DNA of 30,026 bases from Candidatus Cibiobacter qucibialis (GTDB taxonomy: Bacteria; Bacillota; Clostridia; Oscillospirales; Ruminococcaceae). Below the pieces are notes generated by a model. The model saw only the letters and a list, made by a program, of their open reading frames with translations. It was not told where the DNA came from and searched no databases. The stretch spans positions 1 to 30,026 of the forward strand of contig SAUS01000031.1 of NCBI GenBank assembly GCA_004000625.1, read 5' to 3'. The position numbers and the translations under genes were made by a program. Below, piece by piece: positions 1 through 7,015 of the stretch. Within the stretch, counting starts at the first letter, position 1. Every line of letters begins with the position of its first letter.

Positions 1-48
1 CCGCACCTCGCTCGCCGTATCGGCACTTAGAATTATGCGGTATTGCCC
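1..48 (-). repeat. Partial TA-flanked miniature element (left copy)
   Basis: The first 48 bases are the reverse complement of the first part of the element seen complete at 14956-15241 and again at 29976-30026. The copy ends at a TA dinucleotide (49-50), as do the other copies. It is cut off by the start of the window, so its length is unknown. It lies directly upstream of the opp operon and is oriented so that its terminal inverted repeat faces that operon. Confidence 0.85.
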
Positions 49-179
49 TAAATTTTCGACTTTTTAGGTACACCATAGGCGAAGCTACAAGGCCCCGGCT
101 CATGTGTATTTTGGAGCCATGCAGCGCAGCCATTAAAAACGCGGCCTCCCTGCCCGCGAAGGAAGGAACGATTTTTCAA

Positions 180-1166
180 GTGCGAAACTACGTCATCAAG
201 CGTATCCTGCTTTCTTTTGTGATCCTGTTTTGCGTTACCTTCATCATCTATGTGATGATGCGCAGCCTGCCCAGCTCTTTTGCCGAGAACATGGCCATGC
301 AGCTGTCCCAGGCACCGGGCGCAAAACCGTATCAGGAATGGCTGGATCAGCTCAACGCAGCCTATGGTCTGGATAAGGGCATCCTGCCCGGTTTCATGAC
401 CTGGCTGTCCAGCGCAGTGCACGGTCAGTTCGGTGACAGCTGGAAGTGGAACGTCCCTGTTGTTCAAAAATTCCAGGAAGTTATTGGTCTGTCTGTTGTC
501 ATGGGCGGCATCTCCTTTGTGGTGTCCATGATCATCGCTGTGCCCCTGGGCATCCTGGCTGCTACCAAACAGTATTCCCGTACCGATTACGTCATCACCG
601 CTGTGGCTCTGGTGGGCATCTCTCTGCCCAGCTTCTTCTTTGCCACGCTGCTCAAGCTGCTGTTCTCTGTCAAGCTTGGCTGGTTTGACCTGTACGGCCT
701 GGTCGGGCGTGATTATGCCCAGCTCAGCTCGTGGGGCCAGTTCTGTGACCGCGCCAACCATCTGGTGCTGCCCATCGTCACGCTGGTCATTGTTTCCATC
801 GGCTCTACCATGCGTTACACCCGCACCAACATGCTGGAAGTGCTGAACGCCGACTATATCCGTACCGCCCGCGCCAAGGGCCTTTCGGAGCATGTGGTCA
901 TCTATAAGCACGCATTCCGCAACACCCTGATTCCGCTGGTTACCATCATCGGCGGCTCCCTGCCCGGCCTGTTCAGCGGTGCCTTGATCACGGAAACCCT
1001 GTTCTCCATCCCCGGCATCGGCTACATCTCTTACCAGTCCATGGTTGCGGGCGATATCCCGTTCACCATGTTCTACCTGTCCTTTATGGCGGTGCTTACC
1101 CTGGTCAGCAACCTGCTGACTGATATCATGTACGCAGTGGTTGACCCGCGCGTGCGCATTTCTTAA
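180..1166 (+). CDS. oppB: Oligopeptide/dipeptide ABC transporter permease, OppB-type
   Basis: This is an inner-membrane permease of about 328 aa that forms half of the membrane channel of a peptide ABC importer. It begins VRNYVIKRILLSF, the usual OppB first helix, and has several hydrophobic segments. The EAA-like coupling loop (NADYIRTARAKGLSE, about residue 225) contacts the ATPase. The GTG at 180 is preferred because AAGGAAGGA lies 12 bases before it and the product then has normal OppB length. An ATG at 102 in the same frame would add a 26-residue tail that does not resemble the family. oppC follows after 18 bases. No oppA-like binding protein is present upstream within the window, where a repeat element occurs instead. 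Confidence 0.93.
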   Translation: MRNYVIKRILLSFVILFCVTFIIYVMMRSLPSSFAENMAMQLSQAPGAKPYQEWLDQLNAAYGLDKGILPGFMTWLSSAVHGQFGDSWKWNVPVVQKFQEVIGLSVVMGGISFVVSMIIAVPLGILAATKQYSRTDYVITAVALVGISLPSFFFATLLKLLFSVKLGWFDLYGLVGRDYAQLSSWGQFCDRANHLVLPIVTLVIVSIGSTMRYTRTNMLEVLNADYIRTARAKGLSEHVVIYKHAFRNTLIPLVTIIGGSLPGLFSGALITETLFSIPGIGYISYQSMVAGDIPFTMFYLSFMAVLTLVSNLLTDIMYAVVDPRVRIS

Positions 1167-1184
1167 AGAAAGGAGACTGCACCC

Positions 1185-2726
1185 ATGAGTGAGAATACCC
1201 AGAACAACACCCCCAAAAAGGAGCAGTACTCCCTGAACGACGACCGCCGCGTTAAGGTGCTTTCGCCCGGCGCGCTGGTTGCCAAGCGGTTCTTCCGCAA
1301 CCGTCTGGCCGTTGTGGGCCTGACGATGCTGCTTGCCATGTTCGTCTTTTCCTTCATTGGCGGCGTGGTCAGCCCTTACGGCCAGGACCAGCAGTTCTAC
1401 ACCTACACCCAGATGTCCAAAGAGTATGTGGGTGTGACCCGCAACGATAAACTGCGCTTTGTTGTTGCCGATGGCCAGGAGTTCGGCTCCATTGCCCAGA
1501 GCAAGGGCAACGAGGCCATCAAGAAGGGTGAAGAGACCTTTACCTATAAAGATAACGATTACGAAGTGGAAACCCTGAACGAGGACCTGTACGTCTTCCG
1601 CCAGGGCCGCACTGTGCTGGCTTATGCCTCTAAGGATATGGTTACCGCAGCGGACGGCGTGGCCGAGCTGAGCTTTGATGCCAAGCTGGCCGCCCTGACT
1701 GCCCAGGCAGCAGGGGAGACCACCTTTACCGCCGATGGCCAGGACTATGCGCTGGATGACGACGGCAATATCACCCAAAGCGGCAGCGAAGTTGCCTATA
1801 TCGGCCGCTTTGTTGTTTCCGCTGCCGATGCCAGCGTGGTCATCAGCCGTGACTTCCGCGACCGCCTGGAAGAAGCCATTGACGATAATATTACCGAGTT
1901 CACCTACACCGATGCCGACGGCAACGAAGCCGAGTATGACATCGTGTACGATGCCAGCACCGGCGTTTGGAGTGTTAAGCAGATGACGGAAACCTATGTG
2001 TTTGACCGTTACGCAAGCCCCAACAAGGAGCACTGGCTGGGCACCGATACCAACGGTATGGACATGCTGACCCGCCTGATGTACGGCGGCCGTGTTTCCC
2101 TGATCATCGGCTTCATCGTTGTTGCGATCGAAGGCTCCATCGGTATTGTCATGGGCGGTATCTCCGGCTACTTCGGCGGCTGGGTGGATAACCTCATCAT
2201 GCGTATCGTGGACGTGTTCTATTGCCTGCCCTCCATGCCCATCATCATCATTCTGGGCGCTGCCATGGACGCCATGCGCATTGATTCCTGGACCCGTATG
2301 ATGTACCTGATGCTGATCCTCGGCTTCCTGGGCTGGCCCGGCATTGCCCGCCTGGTCCGCGGCCAGATTTTGTCCCTGCGCGAGCAGGAGTTCATGACGG
2401 CAGCTGAAGCCTGCGGTATCAGCGCATGGCACCGCATCTTCCGCCACCTGATCCCCAACGTTATCCCGCAGCTGATTGTTACCTGCACCATGAGCCTTGG
2501 CTCCACCATCCTGACGGAAGCCACCCTGTCTTTCCTGGGTCTGGGCGTTAAGTACCCGTTTGCATCCTGGGGCAACATCATCAACGATGTCAACAACGCT
2601 TATGTTATGACCAACTATCTGTTCATCTGGGTCCCGGCCGGCATCTGCCTGCTGATCACGGTTCTGGGCTTCAACTTTGTGGGCGATGGCCTGCGCGATG
2701 CCTTTGACCCCAAGATGAAACGCTGA
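1185..2726 (+). CDS. oppC: Oligopeptide ABC transporter permease, OppC-type, with large external repeat domain
   Basis: This 513-aa protein is the second permease of the importer; typical OppC proteins are about 300 aa. The N-terminal cytoplasmic segment and first membrane helix (about 40-62) and the C-terminal permease region are standard. The latter starts at HWLGTDTNGMDMLTRL (from 283) and includes the EAA loop EFMTAAEACGISAWHRI. Between them lie about 215 residues that should be outside the membrane. They contain three roughly 60-residue units, each with a short acidic/basic helix followed by FTY/FTA beta strands (FT at 119, 181 and 239). AAAGGAGA precedes the ATG. The domain could bind peptide or cell wall, or dock the binding protein; this is not known from sequence. 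Confidence 0.93.
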   Translation: MSENTQNNTPKKEQYSLNDDRRVKVLSPGALVAKRFFRNRLAVVGLTMLLAMFVFSFIGGVVSPYGQDQQFYTYTQMSKEYVGVTRNDKLRFVVADGQEFGSIAQSKGNEAIKKGEETFTYKDNDYEVETLNEDLYVFRQGRTVLAYASKDMVTAADGVAELSFDAKLAALTAQAAGETTFTADGQDYALDDDGNITQSGSEVAYIGRFVVSAADASVVISRDFRDRLEEAIDDNITEFTYTDADGNEAEYDIVYDASTGVWSVKQMTETYVFDRYASPNKEHWLGTDTNGMDMLTRLMYGGRVSLIIGFIVVAIEGSIGIVMGGISGYFGGWVDNLIMRIVDVFYCLPSMPIIIILGAAMDAMRIDSWTRMMYLMLILGFLGWPGIARLVRGQILSLREQEFMTAAEACGISAWHRIFRHLIPNVIPQLIVTCTMSLGSTILTEATLSFLGLGVKYPFASWGNIINDVNNAYVMTNYLFIWVPAGICLLITVLGFNFVGDGLRDAFDPKMKR

Positions 2727-2744
2727 TGAAAGGAGACACACACG

Positions 2745-3899
2745 ATGGCTAAACAACAGGACGGTTACCTTTCCGCCAAGGAGTCGCGGCGTATCTCCAA
2801 AGAAAACCGCCGCATTACGGACCAGTACGAAAAACAGCGCAAGCGCAAGAATGTGCCGGAATCTGAGTATCTGACCCAGATGAAAAACCCGGAAAACGCT
2901 GTTGAATTTGATAACCTGCACACCTATTTCTTTACCGATACCGGCGTGGTAAAAAGCGTGGACGGTGTTTCGTTTGAAGTTCCTGTGGGCAAAACTGTGG
3001 GCGTTGTGGGCGAATCCGGCTGCGGCAAATCCGTTACCAGCCTTTCGCTGATGCAGCTGCTGCAGCGCCCCCAGGGCCAGATCGTTCAGGGCGAGATCCG
3101 CCTGAACCTGGGTAATGGCAAAGCCTATGATGTTGCCAAAACTCCCGGCACGGTCATGCAGCACCTGCGCGGCAACTATATTTCGATGATCTTCCAGGAG
3201 CCGATGACCAGCCTGAACCCGGTGTTCCGCATCGGTGCTCAGATCGATGAAGTCATTGCTCTGCATGACGGCGAAGGCAAGAGCAAAGAGGACATCAAAA
3301 AGCGCACCGTTGAAATGCTGGAGATGGTTGGCATCGCCAACAGCCAGGGTGTATATGAGATGTACCCGCATGAGTTGTCCGGCGGTATGCGCCAGCGTGT
3401 CATGATCGCCATGGCATTGGTCTGCAACCCCAAGGTTATCATCGCCGACGAACCCACCACCGCACTGGACGTGACGATTCAGGCCCAGATCCTGGACCTG
3501 CTGCGCAACCTGAAGGACCGCATTAACTCCTCCATCATGCTGATCACCCATGACCTGGGTGTGATTGCCGAGATGGCAGATTACGTTGTTGTTATGTACG
3601 CAGGCCGCGTGGTGGAAAAGGGCACCGCTCAGGAGATTTTCGCAAACCCGGCTCACCCCTATACCATCGGCCTGATGGCTTCCAAACCGATCGTGGGCAA
3701 AAAGGTGGACCGACTGTACTCCATCCCCGGCAAGGTGCCCAACCCGGTCAATATGCCCAACTACTGTTACTTTAAGGATCGCTGCGAGATGGCTCTGCCC
3801 TGCTGCGATGGTGAATACCCCTGCGAGATCAGCCTGTCCCCCACGCACAAGGTCAGCTGCTACCGCTACTATGAAAATAATCGAAAGGCGGGTGAGTGA
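2745..3899 (+). CDS. oppD: Oligopeptide ABC transporter ATP-binding protein, OppD-type
   Basis: This 384-aa cytoplasmic ATPase powers peptide import. Residues 1-50 are a charged extension (many K, R and E) not usual for OppD. The ABC domain then shows Walker A GESGCGKS (89-96), signature LSGGMRQR (about 211), Walker B with DEPTTALD, and the H-loop THDLG. The C-terminal oligopeptide-transporter domain contains HPYT and a run of cysteines (YCYFKDRCEMALPCC), a pattern that binds an iron-sulfur cluster in some OppD proteins. AAAGGAGA precedes the ATG, 18 bases after oppC. The stop codon lies next to oppF, whose ribosome site is inside the end of this gene. Confidence 0.94.
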   Translation: MAKQQDGYLSAKESRRISKENRRITDQYEKQRKRKNVPESEYLTQMKNPENAVEFDNLHTYFFTDTGVVKSVDGVSFEVPVGKTVGVVGESGCGKSVTSLSLMQLLQRPQGQIVQGEIRLNLGNGKAYDVAKTPGTVMQHLRGNYISMIFQEPMTSLNPVFRIGAQIDEVIALHDGEGKSKEDIKKRTVEMLEMVGIANSQGVYEMYPHELSGGMRQRVMIAMALVCNPKVIIADEPTTALDVTIQAQILDLLRNLKDRINSSIMLITHDLGVIAEMADYVVVMYAGRVVEKGTAQEIFANPAHPYTIGLMASKPIVGKKVDRLYSIPGKVPNPVNMPNYCYFKDRCEMALPCCDGEYPCEISLSPTHKVSCYRYYENNRKAGE

Positions 3900-3901
3900 C
3901 G

Positions 3902-4927
3902 ATGGCACAGGCAGAAAACGCAAAAAAGCTGGACTATACCCCCGTCACCTATGATGATCAGTATATTCTGATGGTCAACCAGCTTAAAAAATACTTCCCC
4001 ATCAAGGGCGGCCTGATGTCCCAGACCGTGGGTCATGTCAAGGCTGTCGATGGCGTTACCTTCAACCTCAAGCGCGGCCATACCATGGGTCTGGTCGGCG
4101 AATCCGGCTGCGGTAAATCCACCACCGGCCGTACAATCCTGCGCCTTGCCGGCGAAAAAACCGGCGGTCAGGTACTGTTCAACGGCAAAGAAGTGTACGA
4201 TATGACCGGCAGGGAGCTGCGTAACCTGCGTACCAAGATGCAGATCATCTTCCAGGACCCGTTCTCCAGCCTGTCCCCGCGTCTGCCGGTTGGTGAGATC
4301 ATCGGTGAGGCTGTGCGCGAGCATAACCTGGTGCCCAAGGCAGAGTTCAATGATTATATTGACCAGGTCATGGATAACTGCGGCCTGCAGCCCTACCACA
4401 AAACCCGCTATCCGCACGAATTTTCCGGCGGCCAGCGCCAGCGCATCTGCATTGCCCGCGCCCTGGCCCTGAACCCGGAGTTTGTTGTGTGCGACGAACC
4501 GGTCTCTGCACTGGACGTTTCCATTCAGGCCCAGATCATCAATCTACTGAAAGAATTGCAGGATAAATATAACCTGACCTACCTGTTCATCTCCCACGAT
4601 CTTTCTGTTGTTGAGCATATTTCGGATACGGTCGGCGTTATGTACCTGGGCAACCTGGTGGAGTACGGTGCAACGCCGGATATCTTCAGCCATCCGCTAC
4701 ATCCCTACACCAAGGCACTGTTCAGCGCCATTCCTATCCCGGACCCGACCATTCGCCGCGAGCGCATTGTGCTGCAGGGCTCCATTCCGTCCCCGGCCAA
4801 CCCGCCCAAGGGCTGCAAGTTCCATACCCGCTGCCCCTATGCGACCGAGCGCTGCAAGACCGAAGCGCCGCAGCAGCGTGAGGTGGAACCCGGCCACTAT
4901 GTTGTGTGCCACTTGTACGAAAAATGA
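3902..4927 (+). CDS. oppF: Oligopeptide ABC transporter ATP-binding protein, OppF-type
   Basis: This is the second ATPase of the importer, about 341 aa. It has Walker A GESGCGKST, Q-loop FQDPFSSLSPR, signature FSGGQRQR, Walker B with CDEPVSALD, H-loop SHDLS, and the C-terminal HPYTKAL plus CKFHTRCPYA cysteine region. The ATG at 3902 is chosen because AAAGGCGGG lies 9 bases before it. A GTG at 3896 overlapping the oppD stop is possible but too close to that site. Its stop TGA overlaps the ATG of the next gene (ATGA), so the two are probably translationally coupled. Confidence 0.94.
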   Translation: MAQAENAKKLDYTPVTYDDQYILMVNQLKKYFPIKGGLMSQTVGHVKAVDGVTFNLKRGHTMGLVGESGCGKSTTGRTILRLAGEKTGGQVLFNGKEVYDMTGRELRNLRTKMQIIFQDPFSSLSPRLPVGEIIGEAVREHNLVPKAEFNDYIDQVMDNCGLQPYHKTRYPHEFSGGQRQRICIARALALNPEFVVCDEPVSALDVSIQAQIINLLKELQDKYNLTYLFISHDLSVVEHISDTVGVMYLGNLVEYGATPDIFSHPLHPYTKALFSAIPIPDPTIRRERIVLQGSIPSPANPPKGCKFHTRCPYATERCKTEAPQQREVEPGHYVVCHLYEK

Positions 4928-5208
4928 AGCATAACGAACCCTTTGAGGATGACGGCCGCACCGTGGCCGATATGAGTGGCATTGAGCACGACAGTATCTG
5001 GCTGCCGCGCCGCCGCAAGCAGGGCCATACCCCCGCGCAGCAGCCCCAACAGGCTGCTGACCGTCCCTGGGAGGAAGACCCCCAGCTGACCGGTAAGGAG
5101 CGCCTGTGGGCGATCCTGGGTGCGCTGAAAGCTACCCTGCTGATTTGTGGCGTCTACCTGCTTGGCCTGCTGGCCTTGCTGGCGCTGCTGTTTACCCTCT
5201 GGCATTAA
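4924..5208 (+). CDS. Small single-pass membrane protein at the end of the opp operon
   Basis: This 94-aa protein of unknown family starts at the ATG inside the ATGA overlap with the oppF stop. Residues 1-61 are polar, with a basic patch (LPRRRKQG) and a Pro/Gln stretch. Residues 62-92 form one leucine-rich membrane helix, and the protein ends almost at the membrane (TLWH). The overlap implies co-translation with oppF, so a role as an accessory or stability subunit of the transporter is a reasonable inference. No homologue is recognised. A terminator hairpin follows directly. Confidence 0.75.
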   Translation: MKHNEPFEDDGRTVADMSGIEHDSIWLPRRRKQGHTPAQQPQQAADRPWEEDPQLTGKERLWAILGALKATLLICGVYLLGLLALLALLFTLWH

Positions 5209-5274
5209 AAAATACCCCCGCCTTTGTTTTGGCTGCGTGACAGCTGGAATAAGGACGGGGGTGTTTGGTTTTGT
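5208..5274 (+). terminator. Terminator of the opp operon (long loop)
   Basis: The sequence just after the last stop, AATACCCCCG (5211-5220), pairs with CGGGGGTGTT (5256-5265), with one G-T pair, around a loop of about 35 bases. TTTGGTTTT follows. The stem and U-rich tail support termination; the long loop lowers confidence. Confidence 0.6.
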
Positions 5275-5284
5275 GGGGGGAAGG

Positions 5285-5530
5285 GCAACTTGCCCGGGAA
5301 GGTGGGGGCACCCGACCCCGCCGAGAAACGTAAATATTTGCTGCAAACCTACAAACATTTGTAGGGGACGATGCTTGCACCCGACCCCGCGGATGAGCCG
5401 ATGCGGTGAATTTTGTTAATGGTATTCGGGACGGTCAAGACTGTTCCCTGCAGAAGCTTTTTTAGCATGTGGTGGATGATTTATGTTCCTCAAGGACGGG
5501 ATGAGAGCATCCCACCCTACAGTGCCTAAA
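5285..5530. repeat. Cluster of dispersed palindromic repeats
   Basis: No gene is visible between 5209 and 5688. This stretch holds short palindromes: CCTACAAA/TTTGTAGG (5348-5365), an imperfect GGGACGGTC/GACTGTTCCC hairpin (5428-5448) and GGGATG/CATCCC (5498-5513). GCACCCGACCCCGC occurs twice (5308-5321 and 5377-5390). GTAGGGGACGATGCTTG (5361-5377) recurs exactly at 21386-21402. It resembles the intergenic repeat mosaics common in this group of gut Firmicutes. Confidence 0.65.
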
Positions 5531-5544
5531 TAAAAGTACAACAC

Positions 5545-5593
5545 AAAAGCGCACCGCACACCCTATCCAAGGGGTTGCGATGCGCCTTTTATT
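5545..5593. terminator. Bidirectional terminator-like hairpin between convergent genes
   Basis: AAAAGCGCACCGCA (from 5545) pairs imperfectly with TTGCGATGCGCCTTTT (to 5590), leaving a U-rich tail on either strand. It lies between the opp operon (plus) and the phosphofructokinase gene (minus), where a two-way terminator is expected. Confidence 0.6.
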
Positions 5594-5651
5594 ATTCATT
5601 GCTTTCTTGATGGAAAATAATATTATTGTGTTATATTATTAAAGCTTCTGC

Positions 5652-5673
5652 TTCCTTCTTTTCAAAGAAGGAA
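5652..5673 (-). terminator. Stem-loop after the phosphofructokinase gene
   Basis: TTCCTTCTTT (5652-5661) and AAAGAAGGAA (5664-5673) are a perfect 10-bp inverted repeat starting 15 bases beyond the stop codon at 5689. No clean U-run follows on the minus strand, so it may be a 3' end stabiliser, with the hairpin at 5545-5593 doing the termination. Confidence 0.4.
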
Positions 5674-5688
5674 CAAAAACCCCGTAAA

Positions 5689-6921
5689 TCAATGCAGATG
5701 CAGATGGCGGGGCACGCCGTCGATGTAGATGGGGGTCAGCTCGGCCTGGATGAGGGGGCGGGCATAGTGATGGAATGCTTCGGTCACATGCATGCCGTCC
5801 GGGCTGATCCAGTCATCCGGCACGCGCTTTTCCAGGTTGGCAACCTTCTGCACATCTACCATCTCGGTTTCGGTGCGGTACGGCATATCCGAAATGCGGC
5901 GGATGGCGCACATCTTACCGGTTTCGCCGCGGTAAGCAGCTTCCACCGAAGCACCGCCCACTTGGTATGCCTCGGTAATGTCGGTGCGGCTTGCCAGATG
6001 GGAGGCACAGCGCTGCAGGGTAGAGAACTCGATCGCGCGGGTCTTGCAGCCCAGGCGCACATGGATCAAATCCGCCAGGTAGCGGCTGGTGCCGGACAAA
6101 ATGGCTTTATGGCCAAAAGCATCCAGCTGGCCTGCTGTAGATACCAAATCACACAGGAAAACGCCGTCCTTGTTTTTTACGCCCTCGCTGGCCGCAATGA
6201 TGACATTGTGGCGGTCTTTTTCCAGCTGGGCTACTTTTTCCAGGAACACATTCTCGTCAAAGGGGCGCTCCGGCAGCAGAATGATGTCCGGGCCGTTGCA
6301 GTCAGCCCCGGCAGCCAGGCTGGCGGCACCGGCCAGCCAGCCGGTATGGCGGCCCATGATCTCGGCCACCGTTACGCTGCGGATGTTATACACGCTGGAA
6401 TCACAGATGACCTCTTTCAGGATGGTGGCAATGTACTTGGCGGCACTGCCGTAACCGGGGGTGTGGTCGGTGTACATTAGGTCGTTGTCAATGGTTTTGG
6501 GCACGCCGATAAAGCGGATCTCGCTGCCCTTGGCAGCCCCGTAAGCGGAAAGCTTGGCAATGGTGTCCATCGAATCATTGCCGCCAATGTAGAACACGGC
6601 CCCAATGCAGTACTTGGCAAACAGCTCAAACAGCTGCACAAAGGGGCGTTCGTCCGTGGCGGGGTTGGGCAGCTTGAACCGGCAGCTGCCCAGGTAACTG
6701 GACGGCGTGCGCTTGAGCAGCTCAATTTCCATCTTGTCGTCAAGGCGGTCATCCAGGTCCACAATCTTGCCCTGCAAAAGCCCTTGAATGCCATACTCCA
6801 TGCCGTATACATGGGCGGCGCCCAGAGCTTTGGCAGCTTCATACACACCGGCCAGGCTGGAATTGATCACAGCAGTCGGCCCGCCGGACTGGCCGACCAG
6901 TACATTTGTTCCCCAAGACAT
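5689..6921 (-). CDS. pfp: 6-phosphofructokinase, pyrophosphate-dependent type
   Basis: This 410-aa cytoplasmic enzyme phosphorylates fructose 6-phosphate in glycolysis. The N-terminal phosphate loop is GQSGGPTAVIN. The donor-specificity region reads GGNDSMDT (113-120), with Asp where ATP-dependent enzymes have the second Gly of GGDGS. Lys142 in PKTIDND replaces the Gly typical of ATP enzymes. Both changes are the established signature of PPi users. The catalytic TIDND and the MGRHTGW sugar-phosphate motif are intact. Asn115 in place of the usual first Asp is a variant within this type. AAGGAGGGC lies 7 bases before the ATG. The gene appears to have its own promoter and is not tightly coupled to the upstream operon. 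Confidence 0.9.
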   Translation of the reverse strand: MSWGTNVLVGQSGGPTAVINSSLAGVYEAAKALGAAHVYGMEYGIQGLLQGKIVDLDDRLDDKMEIELLKRTPSSYLGSCRFKLPNPATDERPFVQLFELFAKYCIGAVFYIGGNDSMDTIAKLSAYGAAKGSEIRFIGVPKTIDNDLMYTDHTPGYGSAAKYIATILKEVICDSSVYNIRSVTVAEIMGRHTGWLAGAASLAAGADCNGPDIILLPERPFDENVFLEKVAQLEKDRHNVIIAASEGVKNKDGVFLCDLVSTAGQLDAFGHKAILSGTSRYLADLIHVRLGCKTRAIEFSTLQRCASHLASRTDITEAYQVGGASVEAAYRGETGKMCAIRRISDMPYRTETEMVDVQKVANLEKRVPDDWISPDGMHVTEAFHHYARPLIQAELTPIYIDGVPRHLHLH

Positions 6922-6953
6922 AAGAAAGCCCTCCTTATTTTTGCAGCCTTAAT

Positions 6954-6982
6954 ATGATACACCCTAGTGTACACGAAAGTAC
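6954..6982 (-). promoter_or_regulatory. Putative promoter with palindrome upstream of pfp
   Basis: On the minus strand, TATCAT (6954-6959) is a fair -10 element, with a weak -35 GTACTT (6977-6982) 17 bases upstream. Between them lies the inverted repeat TACAC-CCTA-GTGTA (6958-6971). A palindrome filling the spacer of a weak promoter is the arrangement used by MerR-type or repressor-controlled promoters, but no regulator is identified. Confidence 0.4.
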
Positions 6983-7015
6983 GACTTAAAGCAAGTACTT
7001 TGCGCACCGGAGGTT

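Noticed and set aside
48..3923. 1291-codon open frame on the minus strand
   Set aside because: It runs antisense across oppB, oppC and oppD, follows their codon bias, has no ribosome site and gives low-complexity His/Gln/Gly-rich sequence.
5285..5530. Short repeats considered as a CRISPR array
   Set aside because: The repeats differ from one another and are irregularly spaced, with no constant repeat-spacer pattern and no cas gene.
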